A stretch of 64,000 bases of DNA. Origin: Nitrincola salilacus (GTDB lineage: Bacteria; Pseudomonadota; Gammaproteobacteria; Pseudomonadales; Balneatricaceae). Below are positions 1 through 9,301 of this stretch, piece after piece. A program made the position numbers and the translations under genes. Location: NCBI RefSeq assembly GCF_046271865.1, contig NZ_CP176580.1, positions 2,914,001 through 2,978,000 of the forward strand, written 5' to 3'. Every line of letters begins with the position of its first letter. Position 1 is the stretch's first letter. A model generated the notes under the pieces. It worked only from the letters and a program-made list of their open reading frames with translations. It had not been told where the DNA came from and made no database searches.

Positions 1-436
1 CATCAGCGCGTATATCATCCGGCATATCAAGGCTGAGCGCGTGTTCCAGCTCGGTGGAAGCCATACTGTATTGATGCAGTTCATAGTACAGGCGTGCCAT
101 CTCCAGCCGACCGGCGACGTGATCCGGATCGATAATCAGCACACGATCCAATGACATCAATGCCTCATCATAGCGTTTCAACGCTATAGCACTGCGCGCC
201 AGATAGAAGTTTACACTGAGGTTGTCCGGCAACCGGGTCTGCAGTGCAGCGAAACGTTCAAATGCCAGAGCGTAATCAGCTGCGACAAATGCCTCCATCG
301 CCTGATCAAACGACTGCGTCATCGCAGCTTGCTGCTGAGTGGGACTTAATTCCTGCGCCAGCGACATCATCGGGACGAACAGTGGAGCCCCACATAACAG
401 CAACGTTGTTCCTATTTTTGCCAGTTGTCTGTTCAT
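1..436 (-). CDS. Secreted TPR protein, N-terminal part; Slam-like outer-membrane translocon candidate
   Basis: The reading frame runs off the left edge, so only about 145 residues are visible. It opens with a signal peptide (MNRQLAKIGTTLLLCGAPLF, cleavage likely after MSLA) and continues with TPR-like helices: FDQAMEAF, YALAFERFAALQTRLP, SVNFYLARSAIALKRYDEAL and GRLEMARLYYELHQYSMAS. Its ATG overlaps the upstream FecR-family stop as ATGA, so the two are translationally coupled. The segment ending LSLDMPDDIRAD resembles the end of the periplasmic TPR domain of Slam proteins (TPR followed by a DUF560 barrel), and the upstream gene looks like a barrel-bearing Slam client. The barrel itself is outside the window, so Slam identity is an inference. 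A plain TPR lipoprotein or enzyme partner remains possible. Confidence 0.75.
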   Translation of the reverse strand, partial: MNRQLAKIGTTLLLCGAPLFVPMMSLAQELSPTQQQAAMTQSFDQAMEAFVAADYALAFERFAALQTRLPDNLSVNFYLARSAIALKRYDEALMSLDRVLIIDPDHVAGRLEMARLYYELHQYSMASTELEHALSLDMPDDIRAD

Positions 437-1947
437 CGTTCTGCCCTTATCACGCCCAGCGCCTGAATCTGGTTGGCCGAGTCAAGCAGGTTAAAGAATG
501 CACCGATAGACTCGGCGTCGGGGCCAAAAAAGGTACCTGACATGGTACCGGGTACATTAAACGTACTGTCATACAGTCCAAAGGTAAAATTCGCACTGGG
601 GAAAACAGTACCCCCACTGAGCAGAACATTCCAGAATCCCCCGGCACCACTACTGAGAAACTGCATAGTGCCGCTGTGTACGCCAGTTCCGAAGTCAAAG
701 GTGATCTGGGTATTATTGAAACTATCCAGTGGTATCGTGTAGACTGGATCGCTAAATCCTTGATATACATGGCCAATTGCCTGACCGTTATAGGTGTACA
801 CAGCCTGGGATCCAATCAGGTTGTTGATGTGACTGAGTGTATCCTCTGTTTTTGGCCCAGCCACCCAGGTTCCACCAACCCAATAATCCCAGACAGAATA
901 ATTATCATCCGGGCCTGGCAGTTCAGTGACGGGAGGATAGAACGACACATTCTGGAATGCAGAGCTGTAGTAGCTGTAACGGAAAACAAGATACTTCTCC
1001 AACAACTCTTCCTGAGTCAGTTCAGGTGGCTCAACCGGTGTTAGATCATCATCACCAGGCAAAGGCCCAGACCCTGGTTCAGGTTCTGATGGCGCCAAAG
1101 GCGAATCATCGCTGCCACCTGGTAGCGTCTCAGACTGCTGATCGGTGCTTTGCTCCGCCAATGCCTGATCAGCCAATGCCGGATTCGCAGTCATGCTCAT
1201 CAACTGAGCTGGCTGCCCCACTGACATGGACATGACACCGCTCTCTGACGCCTGTACACCACCTTCAGTATCAGAACTGGCTTGCAGCCCAGCACCGCTG
1301 GCCCGAATGACTCCAGACAATTGTGAGGCTGCAGGTGGTGGTTGATCAACATCAGTTGCCAACTCGTTGGCAATGCCCTGAGTCAGATCTTCAGGCTGCG
1401 TGGGTGGGAAGCCCTGTACGACCCGAGTGAACTGCCCGGCAGGCACATCCACCTGGGCACCAGTCAGATTTTCAATAACAAATATCTGCCCTCGAATCGT
1501 CACAAACAACTCAAAATCCGGTGTAACCTTACCGACAATAATGGTGCCACGGATACCGACAGTCGCTGTTCGGGTGTTCAGTCGAAAGCGTTCTGGCGAC
1601 TGACGCGCAATACGTCCCGAAATCGCCTTGAAAGTCCCTTGGGCGATATTAAGTGTCAGTGCAGTATCCAGTTCGGTATTGACGAACTCATCAACGCGGA
1701 ACTCAGCATTACCACCCAGCGAAATAACCGTGCCATCATTGAGGCTGATCTGGGCGCGAGCCCCCTGAGCCGTGACTAAAGTGTCACGTTCATTAAGCGG
1801 GCTCCCGGTGGTGGCTTCGATGGCAACCCTGTCTCGCAGTATCGAAGCATCTCCATAAAGCAAAGAAATATTACCGACTGAGGCGATAGCAAGTTGGGTA
1901 AAAAACAACAGATACAGGAAAATAAACTGACATATTAGTCGTTGCAT
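433..1947 (-). CDS. FecR-domain secreted protein with a TbpB-like C-terminal beta-barrel
   Basis: This 504-residue exported protein has a signal peptide (MQRLICQFIFLYLLFFTQLA) without a lipobox cysteine. Residues about 25-180 form a FecR domain, shown by GDASILRD, ISLNDGTVISLGGNAEFRV, FRLNTRTATVGIRGT and VPAGQFTRVV. A Ser/Pro/Glu-rich linker follows at about 195-310. The last 100 residues alternate as beta-strands and end with SGTFFGPDAESIGAFF and GVIRAER, a pattern typical of TbpB-type barrels and other Slam-dependent cargo. AGGAG lies nine bases before the ATG. The stop overlaps the start of the TPR gene by four bases. In Fe-citrate systems FecR is an inner-membrane anti-sigma factor; here no sigma gene or transmembrane helix is seen, so a surface or released ligand-binding protein is more likely. 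The exact ligand is unknown. Confidence 0.8.
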   Translation of the reverse strand: MQRLICQFIFLYLLFFTQLAIASVGNISLLYGDASILRDRVAIEATTGSPLNERDTLVTAQGARAQISLNDGTVISLGGNAEFRVDEFVNTELDTALTLNIAQGTFKAISGRIARQSPERFRLNTRTATVGIRGTIIVGKVTPDFELFVTIRGQIFVIENLTGAQVDVPAGQFTRVVQGFPPTQPEDLTQGIANELATDVDQPPPAASQLSGVIRASGAGLQASSDTEGGVQASESGVMSMSVGQPAQLMSMTANPALADQALAEQSTDQQSETLPGGSDDSPLAPSEPEPGSGPLPGDDDLTPVEPPELTQEELLEKYLVFRYSYYSSAFQNVSFYPPVTELPGPDDNYSVWDYWVGGTWVAGPKTEDTLSHINNLIGSQAVYTYNGQAIGHVYQGFSDPVYTIPLDSFNNTQITFDFGTGVHSGTMQFLSSGAGGFWNVLLSGGTVFPSANFTFGLYDSTFNVPGTMSGTFFGPDAESIGAFFNLLDSANQIQALGVIRAER

Positions 1948-2099
1948 GTGAAGTATCTCCTGACTGAGACAACCACCTTGCCATCTTTATCCCTGTAATG
2001 GACAGGCTAATCTTCTTCTGCACGTTGCGCCAACTGCCTGACTTGCGCTTCGAACACCCTTTTCAATATAGACCTGATATAAAGTGAGTCAATAATTAA

Positions 2100-4337
2100 T
2101 CACTTGCCATAGCCACTAATAAAATCCATCAGAAGATGCGACTCCATCGGCTTCGCGTACAGATAGCCCTGAGCATCATCACACCCGAGTTTAAGCAGTT
2201 CGTTCTGCTGCTCCTGAGTCTCTACGCCCTCTGCTATCACCTTGATATTCAGAAGATGCCCCATCTTGATGATCAACGCCGCAATCACTTGATCCTCAAC
2301 CCGATGAGCGAGACCACGAACAAAAGATTGATCTATTTTAAGGCGATCAACCGTCAGCTGCTGAAGGTAGCTCAATGATGAGTAGCCGGTGCCGAAGTCA
2401 TCTATCGCAACCTGAAGCCCCCGATCTCGCAACTGGAGCAGAACCTCACCAACCGATTCAGAATTTTCCATCATGACGGTTTCGGTGACTTCAAGCTCCA
2501 GCATGCCCGGGTTGATCGACGTGCGTCTCAGAACATCATCCATCATGCTGATAAAATCCACGTCCACCAGCTGTCTCATCGACACATTCACAGCTACGAC
2601 AAGCTCTTTACCGGTTCTATGCACCCAGATCTGTTGCTGTCGACAGGCCTCTTCCATTACCCAGGCCCCTATGGCAAGAATATGACCTGAGCTCTCTGCA
2701 GCCGGGATAAACAACAGCGGAGACATCAGATCGCCACCATGACGACGCCAGCGAACAAGCGCTTCTGCGCCTATCACCCCACGCTTGATCAGTGAAACCT
2801 GTGGCTGAAAATGTAGCAGCAACTCCCCCTGCGTCACACAGTGATGGAGCTCTCTGGCGATCTCCAGCCGCTGCTGTAGCGCTCGTTCAAACTCGATATT
2901 GAATACGCTGAAGCCTGCACGGAGTTTCCGCTTGGCATTTTTCAGTGCAATGCTGGCATTCTGCAGCAGGGTTTCTGCATCATTCCCATGATCCGGATAA
3001 AGAGCAATACCCAGAGTCAGGCTGACTGGCACTTCGTAGTTATCTATAGTCAGACCATGATCAAGCGACTTTTTGAGTTTTCGAAGATGAATCTCAAGCT
3101 TGTTGATATTCATATCCGTCAGAATGAAACAGAAGGTATCTGCCGACACTCTTGCCAGTTCGCACCCTTCACCAAAAAACTGTTCCAGACGAGCTCCTGT
3201 CATCATCAGTGTCTGATCACCGATTGCCCTGCCAAGCCCATCATTAATGGACTGAAAATTATCAATATCGGCCATCAGCAGCATGAACGGCGCTTTACCT
3301 TTAATGTAATGGCCCAGAATCTGAGCAAAGGCTGTGCGGTTAGGTAATCCCGTCAGATGATCGACAAATGCCAGCCGTTCAATTCGTTCGAACATCCGCG
3401 CATTATCAAATCCAACTGAGATGTTGACAGAAAACAGCTCCACCAGTTTGATATCCATATCACTCAGCGGACGCAGCGTTTCGATACGCACCACAAGCTC
3501 ATCACCATGTGGAGAGCTCATATAAAAGATCACATGATCAACGTCGATTATATTCTCTCGACTGGCAAGCGCATGACTGATCTCCTTCAGCAGCTTCTCA
3601 TCGTTGAGTGCCTCTACCGTGGAGCCGACCAGATCTGCATAACGCCCGAGCCCTGCCAGCACCTTGACCTGATTATCCTGAGCATCTTCGTGACAGCACA
3701 GGAAACCATTCTCATCGATATTGAGCATGCTGCACAATTGCATCAGTACCCCCCGGGCAAAGGTATGCACAGCACGCTCTAGAAACAGGCCTGACGCGCT
3801 CTGAATAATCAGATTCAGTCCCTGGCGATTGGTTTCTATGGTCTTGATCTGGTGGTAGGAACGAATTGCTGCTGTCAGTGTAGTGATCAAGCGACTGCGG
3901 GTCAGCTCACTTTTGCATTTGTAATCGTTGATATCATACTTGCTGATCACCTCAAGTTCAGGCGCATAACCTGGCTGACCCGTGCGCAGAATAATTCGGG
4001 TGCTGCTCTCTTCAAGCGTTTCACGGATATAACTGACCAGATTGAGACCAGCATCATCCGACTCCATCACCACATCAAGCAAAATACAGGCAAACTGAGG
4101 CTGACTCTGCAGCATTTTACGAGCCTCATCAGCAGAATACGCACTGAAAAAGCGGACAGGTCTATCCAGAATCAGATAGTCCTTCAACGCATAGCGCGTC
4201 GCCTCATGTACGCCGATTTCATCATCAACCACCAACACCGACCAAAACGACTCGGTCGCCACTGCGGTGGGAAATAACGATGCCTCTTCCTCTGTGAACA
4301 ATACCAGATCTTTGTCATCATTCGAGTCATGGCTCAT
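2100..4337 (-). CDS. Response regulator with REC, DUF3369, degenerate GGDEF and EAL domains
   Basis: This 745-residue cytoplasmic regulator starts with a receiver domain (VVDDE acidic pocket, phospho-acceptor Asp88 in ILLDVV). A DUF3369 sensor-like domain follows at about 150-315. The GGDEF domain has its signature changed to SADTF after ARV, so cyclase activity is unlikely. The EAL domain keeps GAEALVRW, NVSMRQL, EVTETVMM, AIDDFGTGYSSL, DRLKIDQSFV and AEGVET, so c-di-GMP phosphodiesterase activity is expected. Phosphorylation by the upstream kinase probably tunes c-di-GMP hydrolysis. Its ATG overlaps the kinase stop by four bases, which makes the pairing firm. Family assignment is sure; the input signal and the target process cannot be read here. 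Confidence 0.93.
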   Translation of the reverse strand: MSHDSNDDKDLVLFTEEEASLFPTAVATESFWSVLVVDDEIGVHEATRYALKDYLILDRPVRFFSAYSADEARKMLQSQPQFACILLDVVMESDDAGLNLVSYIRETLEESSTRIILRTGQPGYAPELEVISKYDINDYKCKSELTRSRLITTLTAAIRSYHQIKTIETNRQGLNLIIQSASGLFLERAVHTFARGVLMQLCSMLNIDENGFLCCHEDAQDNQVKVLAGLGRYADLVGSTVEALNDEKLLKEISHALASRENIIDVDHVIFYMSSPHGDELVVRIETLRPLSDMDIKLVELFSVNISVGFDNARMFERIERLAFVDHLTGLPNRTAFAQILGHYIKGKAPFMLLMADIDNFQSINDGLGRAIGDQTLMMTGARLEQFFGEGCELARVSADTFCFILTDMNINKLEIHLRKLKKSLDHGLTIDNYEVPVSLTLGIALYPDHGNDAETLLQNASIALKNAKRKLRAGFSVFNIEFERALQQRLEIARELHHCVTQGELLLHFQPQVSLIKRGVIGAEALVRWRRHGGDLMSPLLFIPAAESSGHILAIGAWVMEEACRQQQIWVHRTGKELVVAVNVSMRQLVDVDFISMMDDVLRRTSINPGMLELEVTETVMMENSESVGEVLLQLRDRGLQVAIDDFGTGYSSLSYLQQLTVDRLKIDQSFVRGLAHRVEDQVIAALIIKMGHLLNIKVIAEGVETQEQQNELLKLGCDDAQGYLYAKPMESHLLMDFISGYGK

Positions 4338-5881
4338 ACATCACCTTTAGGATCTGCCTGGTCCGGGGCAGAAGTCGGCAACTCAAGCTTGACGGTCAGA
4401 CCTGAACCGTACTCACTGCTCATCTGCACACTTCCACCCAGAATGCCGCTCACTATGTTATAGACAAGATGCAGACCCAGTCCTGAGCCGCCCTTTCCCA
4501 GTTTGGTGGTATAGAAGGGATCAAAAGCCTTTTTCAGTTGTTCAGGCTTCATGCCAATACCGTTATCGGTCAGGGTCAAGCATACCCTTCCCTCACCCAA
4601 CAGCTCAGCATCAATAACGATCTCACCCGCCTCTACCCCTTCAAACCCATGCAGCAGCGTGTTGTTAAAGCAATTGGTTACCACCTGTCCCAGCGGCCCG
4701 GGAAAACTATCGAACTGTATGCCTGCGGGAATTTTAACAGTGACTTTATGTGGCGTATGTTTGATTCTCGGGCGCAAGGTATACATCACCTCATCCACCA
4801 CCTCTTTCAGATCAAAGACACGCCGTTGTGAGCTCGTCTGATCAACCGCAACCTGTTTGAAATTGGAGACCTGCTCAACGGCTCGATGAAGATTTCTCTC
4901 CAGTATTCCAGTGGCTTCATCGACATTATCCAGATACTGATCAAGGCTCGAGCGCTTTAGCGTTCCATTCACAAGGGCTTCGCGGAACACTCGTGTATTC
5001 TCATGCAGCGATGACGCCACCGTGACACTGTTACCGACAGGTGTGTTGATCTCATGTGCAATACCCGCTACCAGACTCCCCAGCGACGCCATTTTCTCGG
5101 CCTGAATCAGCCCCTCCTGCGCCTGTTTCAGGTTTTGCAGGGCATCCTCAGCCATTTCACGGGCAGAGTGAGCACTCTGCTCCGACTCTGCCTGACGCTT
5201 CAAACTCTCATTGTATTCGGTTATCAACAGTCCCAGCTCATCCGTTGTACTCCAGTCGACGGGCTGTCGTTGCCCCGTGCGTTGATAATACCTGAGCGAA
5301 TCAAACACACGATCCAACGGGCGCAGAATGGTCCAGCGAAAGGCCAGTGCAGTCGTCAGTGCCAGCGCGAGGAACAGCATGATGACAAGCCCGGCCAACT
5401 GCAGAACCTCCTTAGCGATGGTATGCCAGCCGTGGTCCACAAAGGTATGTAGATATACCTTACCTATCTGTAGTTGATTCCCTTGATGAGTATAATTGAC
5501 CGGTGACCAGAAAAGCTCGGTCTGGCCAATCGCTTCTTCGGAGCAGTCGCCGATACGAATCGGCGTACGTGTGCTGCGCTCATACTCCAGCGCGATACAG
5601 ATGATCTGGGGGTCTTCAAGCACAGACTCCAGCAGGGTGACAGAAACCGTATCGGAAAACTGCCATACAGGCTCTGCAAGCAGATATGCAACACGCGCAG
5701 CCTGATCCTGCGATACCTGCCGACTCAAGCGCTCAGCATTATTCAGCTCGTTGTAAGCCAGCACTGCCAGAAACACAGATGACGCGACAAAAAGTACTGG
5801 CAGCACCAGCAGTAGGAAACGGACACTCAGTGAAAACCTGACAGGCTCATGCATGAAGATATTCCGCCACTGATGAATCAA
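4334..5881 (-). CDS. Membrane sensor histidine kinase, partner of the DUF3369-EAL regulator
   Basis: The protein (up to 515 residues) has a transmembrane helix near 20-42, a periplasmic sensor segment of about 115 residues and a second helix near 160-183. A HAMP segment (TILRPLDRVFDSL) and a coiled coil follow. The HisKA helix contains the phospho-acceptor His276 in AHEINTP. The ATPase domain has an N box (VVTNCFNNTLLHGF), DNGIGM, FDPFYTTKLGKGGSGLGL and a C-terminal strand. No receiver domain is fused. The first codon is TTG without a clear ribosome site; an in-frame ATG ten codons in (position 5854) may be the true start. The coupled downstream gene shows that phosphotransfer feeds a c-di-GMP phosphodiesterase. 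The periplasmic sensor matches no ligand-binding family that I recognise. Confidence 0.92.
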   Translation of the reverse strand: MIHQWRNIFMHEPVRFSLSVRFLLLVLPVLFVASSVFLAVLAYNELNNAERLSRQVSQDQAARVAYLLAEPVWQFSDTVSVTLLESVLEDPQIICIALEYERSTRTPIRIGDCSEEAIGQTELFWSPVNYTHQGNQLQIGKVYLHTFVDHGWHTIAKEVLQLAGLVIMLFLALALTTALAFRWTILRPLDRVFDSLRYYQRTGQRQPVDWSTTDELGLLITEYNESLKRQAESEQSAHSAREMAEDALQNLKQAQEGLIQAEKMASLGSLVAGIAHEINTPVGNSVTVASSLHENTRVFREALVNGTLKRSSLDQYLDNVDEATGILERNLHRAVEQVSNFKQVAVDQTSSQRRVFDLKEVVDEVMYTLRPRIKHTPHKVTVKIPAGIQFDSFPGPLGQVVTNCFNNTLLHGFEGVEAGEIVIDAELLGEGRVCLTLTDNGIGMKPEQLKKAFDPFYTTKLGKGGSGLGLHLVYNIVSGILGGSVQMSSEYGSGLTVKLELPTSAPDQADPKGDV

Positions 5882-6091
5882 AAGAGTAAAAACAGATTCT
5901 TAGCTTCAAAGTTAGACTAATGGCGTCAGGAGTCAACACTCTGCGATTCCGGGCACCCATCCAAAGTGGGTTGATTCTGTTTGCTCGGAGCAGAGACTAT
6001 TCGTTTCCTGTTAAGAATTCTGCCTGTAGAATATCCCTGTAACATTCACTGGTGAATATGACTTCTCAACCACCGACAACAGGCAGCATTG

Positions 6092-8347
6092 ATGAAATTT
6101 CGTTTTCCCGTCATCATCATTGACGAAGATTTCCGCTCCGAAAACATCTCAGGTTCCGGTATCCGTGACCTTGCCCAGGCGATCAGCAGCGAAGGGATGG
6201 AGGTTGTCGGCTTTACCAGCTATGGCGATCTGACCTCCTTTGCTCAGCAAGCCAGCCGTGCATCCTGTTTTATTCTGTCAATCGACGATGAAGAGTTCGG
6301 CGGTGGCAGTGATGAAGATGTCGGCATAGCCCTGACAGCGGTCAGAAACTTCATAGCAGAAGTGCGTAAACGCAACGCCGACATTCCAATTTTTCTTTAT
6401 GGCGAAACACGTACATCGCGCCATATCCCGAACGATATCCTGCGCGAACTCCATGGGTTCATCCACATGTTCGAGGATACGCCTGAGTTTGTGGCACGCC
6501 ATATCATCCGCGAAGCACGCAAATATCTTGACTGTCTTGCACCGCCTTTCTTCCAGGCGCTGATGGCCTATGCCAGTGACAGCTCTTACTCCTGGCACTG
6601 CCCCGGACACTCCGGTGGCGTGGCATTTCTGAAGAGTCCGGTCGGGCAGATGTTCCACCAGTTTTTTGGTGAAAACCTGCTGCGTGCCGATGTCTGCAAT
6701 GCCGTGGACGAACTGGGACAGCTACTCGATCACACCGGCCCCGTATCAGCCAGTGAGGCCAATGCCGCCCGCATTTTCAATTGCGATCATCTGTTCTTCG
6801 TCACCAATGGTACATCCACCTCCAACAAGATGGTCTGGCACTCAACCGTGGCGCCTGGCGATATCGTCATCGTCGACCGTAACTGCCACAAGTCGATACT
6901 GCACTCCATCATCATGACTGGCGCAGTACCTGTCTTCCTGATGCCGACACGTAACCACTACGGCATCATCGGACCGATTCCCAAATCCGAGTTCGATCCT
7001 GAAACCATCCGCCGCAAGATTGAGCAGAACCCCTTTGCCCGCAAGGCGAAGAACAAAAAGCCACGTATCCTGACCATCACACAAAGTACCTATGATGGCG
7101 TTCTCTATAACGTGGAAACCATCAAGTCGATGCTCGGGGACAGTATCGATACGCTGCATTTTGATGAAGCCTGGCTGCCCCATGCCACCTTCCACCCCTT
7201 CTACCACAATATGCACGCGATCGGCGAGAATCGCCCACGTTCGGAAGATACGTTGGTATTTGCCACTCAGTCAACGCACAAGCTGCTGGCCGGCCTTTCT
7301 CAGGCCTCACAGATACTGGTGCAGGATGGCACCAAGCGCAAACTGGATACACACCGCTTCAATGAGTCCTATCTGATGCACTCATCCACCAGCCCTCAGT
7401 ACGCCATTATTGCTTCCTGCGATGTGGCTGCGGCGATGATGGAGCCTCCCGGTGGCAAGGCGCTGGTAGAAGAGTCCATTCTGGAAGCACTCGATTTCCG
7501 TCGCGCCATGCGTAAAGTGGATCAGGAGTTCGGTGATAATGATTGGTGGTTCCAGGTCTGGGGCCCCGATAAACTCGTCGAAGAAGGGATCGGCGATCGC
7601 GATGACTGGGTTATACACACGGATGACAAGTGGCACGGCTTCGGCGAAATAGAGTCAGGCTTCAACATGCTCGACCCGATCAAAGCCACTATTATCACAC
7701 CGGGCCTGAATCTCGCCGGTCAGTTCGACGAACAGGGTATTCCTGCAGCAATTGTCAGCAAGTACCTTGCAGAACACGGCATCATCATTGAGAAGACAGG
7801 ACTCTACTCATTCTTCATCATGTTTACGATCGGCATCACCAAAGGTCGCTGGAACTCAATGGTGACCGAGTTGCAGCAGTTCAAGGATGACTATGACCAT
7901 AACCAGCCGATGTGGCGCGTGATGCCGGAGTTTGCCCGTAAATACCCGACCTATGAGCGGATCGGGCTGCGTGATCTGTGTAACCAGATTCACAACGTCT
8001 ATAAAGAATATGATGTTGCGCGCGTCACTACCGAGATGTATCTGTCTGAGATCGAGCCTGCCATGACGCCGGCTGATGCCTGGGCACGCATGGCGCATCG
8101 TGATGTGGAACGAGTATCAATAGACGAGTTGGAGGGCAGAGTGACTGCCATGCTGGTAACGCCTTACCCACCGGGTATTCCGCTACTGGTTCCTGGCGAG
8201 CGGTTCAACAAGTCGATCCTTCGCTACCTGATGTTTGCGCGTGATTTCAATGCCATGTTCCCGGGCTTTGAAACCGATGTTCATGGATTGGTGCGCGAAA
8301 AGATTGACGGAAAAGACGCCTACTTCGTGGATGTCGTCAAAGTCTGA
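6092..8347 (+). CDS. Orn/Lys/Arg decarboxylase, fold type I PLP enzyme (resembles Pseudomonas lysine decarboxylase LdcA)
   Basis: This 751-residue enzyme removes CO2 from a basic amino acid to give a diamine or agmatine. It has the family's N-terminal wing domain (about 1-130), a PLP domain with SWHCPGHSGGVAF, NGTSTSNK and HFDEAW, and the Schiff-base Lys397 in ATQSTHKLLAG. The C-terminal domain begins near 590, with PYPPGIPLLVPGERF close to the end. Overall wording, including KSPVGQMFHQFFGENLLRAD and EKTGLYSFF, is closer from memory to Pseudomonas LdcA than to E. coli AdiA, so lysine is the likelier substrate, but this is not proven. I chose the ATG at 6092, with AGG 8 bases upstream, over the adjacent TTG at 6089. 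A 14-bp palindrome (6044-6057) lies 35 bp upstream and may be an operator. The neighbours suggest polyamine metabolism. Confidence 0.92.
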   Translation: MKFRFPVIIIDEDFRSENISGSGIRDLAQAISSEGMEVVGFTSYGDLTSFAQQASRASCFILSIDDEEFGGGSDEDVGIALTAVRNFIAEVRKRNADIPIFLYGETRTSRHIPNDILRELHGFIHMFEDTPEFVARHIIREARKYLDCLAPPFFQALMAYASDSSYSWHCPGHSGGVAFLKSPVGQMFHQFFGENLLRADVCNAVDELGQLLDHTGPVSASEANAARIFNCDHLFFVTNGTSTSNKMVWHSTVAPGDIVIVDRNCHKSILHSIIMTGAVPVFLMPTRNHYGIIGPIPKSEFDPETIRRKIEQNPFARKAKNKKPRILTITQSTYDGVLYNVETIKSMLGDSIDTLHFDEAWLPHATFHPFYHNMHAIGENRPRSEDTLVFATQSTHKLLAGLSQASQILVQDGTKRKLDTHRFNESYLMHSSTSPQYAIIASCDVAAAMMEPPGGKALVEESILEALDFRRAMRKVDQEFGDNDWWFQVWGPDKLVEEGIGDRDDWVIHTDDKWHGFGEIESGFNMLDPIKATIITPGLNLAGQFDEQGIPAAIVSKYLAEHGIIIEKTGLYSFFIMFTIGITKGRWNSMVTELQQFKDDYDHNQPMWRVMPEFARKYPTYERIGLRDLCNQIHNVYKEYDVARVTTEMYLSEIEPAMTPADAWARMAHRDVERVSIDELEGRVTAMLVTPYPPGIPLLVPGERFNKSILRYLMFARDFNAMFPGFETDVHGLVREKIDGKDAYFVDVVKV

Positions 8348-8355
8348 TCTTCATC

Positions 8356-8382
8356 TGTGGCAGGAGTGCTACTCCTGCCACA
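8356..8382. terminator. 12-bp perfect stem-loop between convergent genes, probable terminator
   Basis: The arms TGTGGCAGGAGT and ACTCCTGCCACA pair perfectly around a three-base loop, nine bases after the decarboxylase stop and before the convergent spermidine-synthase-like gene. There is no strong T-run on either side, so it may act with Rho or only as an mRNA 3-prime end stabiliser. Confidence 0.5.
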
Positions 8383-8408
8383 ATATTCACTTACAACTCC
8401 TCAGCACC

Positions 8409-9113
8409 TCAAACTCCAGATGAGGCTCTGGACGTGACTCTTGATGTACCCACCCAGATATAGTGGCGCGATCCCTTGCCGGATCTGTTCGGCCTGACAA
8501 TCTTCTCCTCCACCTTGAATCCCGCATGGTGCAAGCGAGCCTTGAACATCTGATCGGGCCCGGCAGACCATACAGCCAGCACACCACCCGGTCGCAAAGC
8601 ACGACGCGCCGCTTCAAGCCCTGCAATGGTATACAACCAGTTGTTCTCACGACGAATCATCGCTTCCGGACCGTTATCCACATCCAGCATGATGGCATCG
8701 AACCCACCCTTTTCTGAACGGATCAGCTCTGCCACATCCCCAACATGTACTTTACTGCGCGGGTCTGATAGCGGATGGCCCGATGCTTCGCCCATCAGAG
8801 TACGATTCCACTCGACTACCTCTGGCACCAGCTCTGCAACAACAACCTCTGCGGTCGGGCCTGCAGATTTCAAAGCAGCCGCCAGAGTAAAGCCCATGCC
8901 CAGACCACCAACCAACACTCTTGGAGTCTGTTTCTCAGCCATCCGCTCGCAGGCCAGTTCAGCCAGAGCAATTTCCGACCCATGTACACGTGTGTTCATC
9001 AGCTCTCCCCGACCGGGAATTTTGATGGAAAACTCACCATCATGGGAATAAAGCTTCAGCTCTGTCCGGGTATCAGGAATAAGGGCTGTGCCCAGCAGGA
9101 TGGTGGGTTTCAT
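8409..9113 (-). CDS. Spermidine-synthase-like methyltransferase-fold protein
   Basis: The 234-residue protein has the Rossmann core of spermidine synthases. The nucleotide-binding glycine loop is LVGGLGMGFTLAAAL, the acidic residue that would hold the ribose is in VAELVPEVVEWN, and a second acidic motif is DAIMLDVDNGPE. It is shorter than SpeE (about 285 residues) and lacks the usual N-terminal beta-barrel, a form often annotated as spermidine synthase-like with no proven activity. No signal peptide or membrane helix is seen. It converges on the diamine-producing decarboxylase and lies downstream of the Pot-type transporter on the same strand. Aminopropyl transfer is therefore plausible, but a different S-adenosylmethionine-dependent methyl transfer cannot be excluded. 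Confidence 0.75.
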   Translation of the reverse strand: MKPTILLGTALIPDTRTELKLYSHDGEFSIKIPGRGELMNTRVHGSEIALAELACERMAEKQTPRVLVGGLGMGFTLAAALKSAGPTAEVVVAELVPEVVEWNRTLMGEASGHPLSDPRSKVHVGDVAELIRSEKGGFDAIMLDVDNGPEAMIRRENNWLYTIAGLEAARRALRPGGVLAVWSAGPDQMFKARLHHAGFKVEEKIVRPNRSGKGSRHYIWVGTSRVTSRASSGV

Positions 9114-9257
9114 GGAGCCTCAGCAAAAATGAGTAAAATTTAGAGTTGTAATATTCAGAGTCAGCAGGCAGGAACGCCGGGCGGCAATGCTAACCCGCTC
9201 AGATGACGGGGTCGAGAAAAATCACTCAACCGCCTCACAAGTTTATGCGTCAAGAAC

Positions 9258-9283
9258 AAAAAAAAGCGGGCCAAGCCCGCTTT
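9258..9283 (-). terminator. Rho-independent terminator of the Pot-type ABC operon
   Basis: On the minus strand a 9-bp stem (GAAAGCGGGC side pairing with GCCCGCTTT) around a three-base loop runs straight into eight T. It lies about 20 bases after the stop of the last permease gene and is a textbook intrinsic terminator. Confidence 0.88.
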
Positions 9284-9301
9284 CAAAATGGATTGAGTTG
9301 A

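Noticed and set aside
433..1947. FecR as anti-sigma regulator of an iron-citrate system
   Set aside because: No sigma factor or TonB receptor is adjacent, the protein has a cleavable signal instead of a single internal helix, and it ends in a barrel-like domain.
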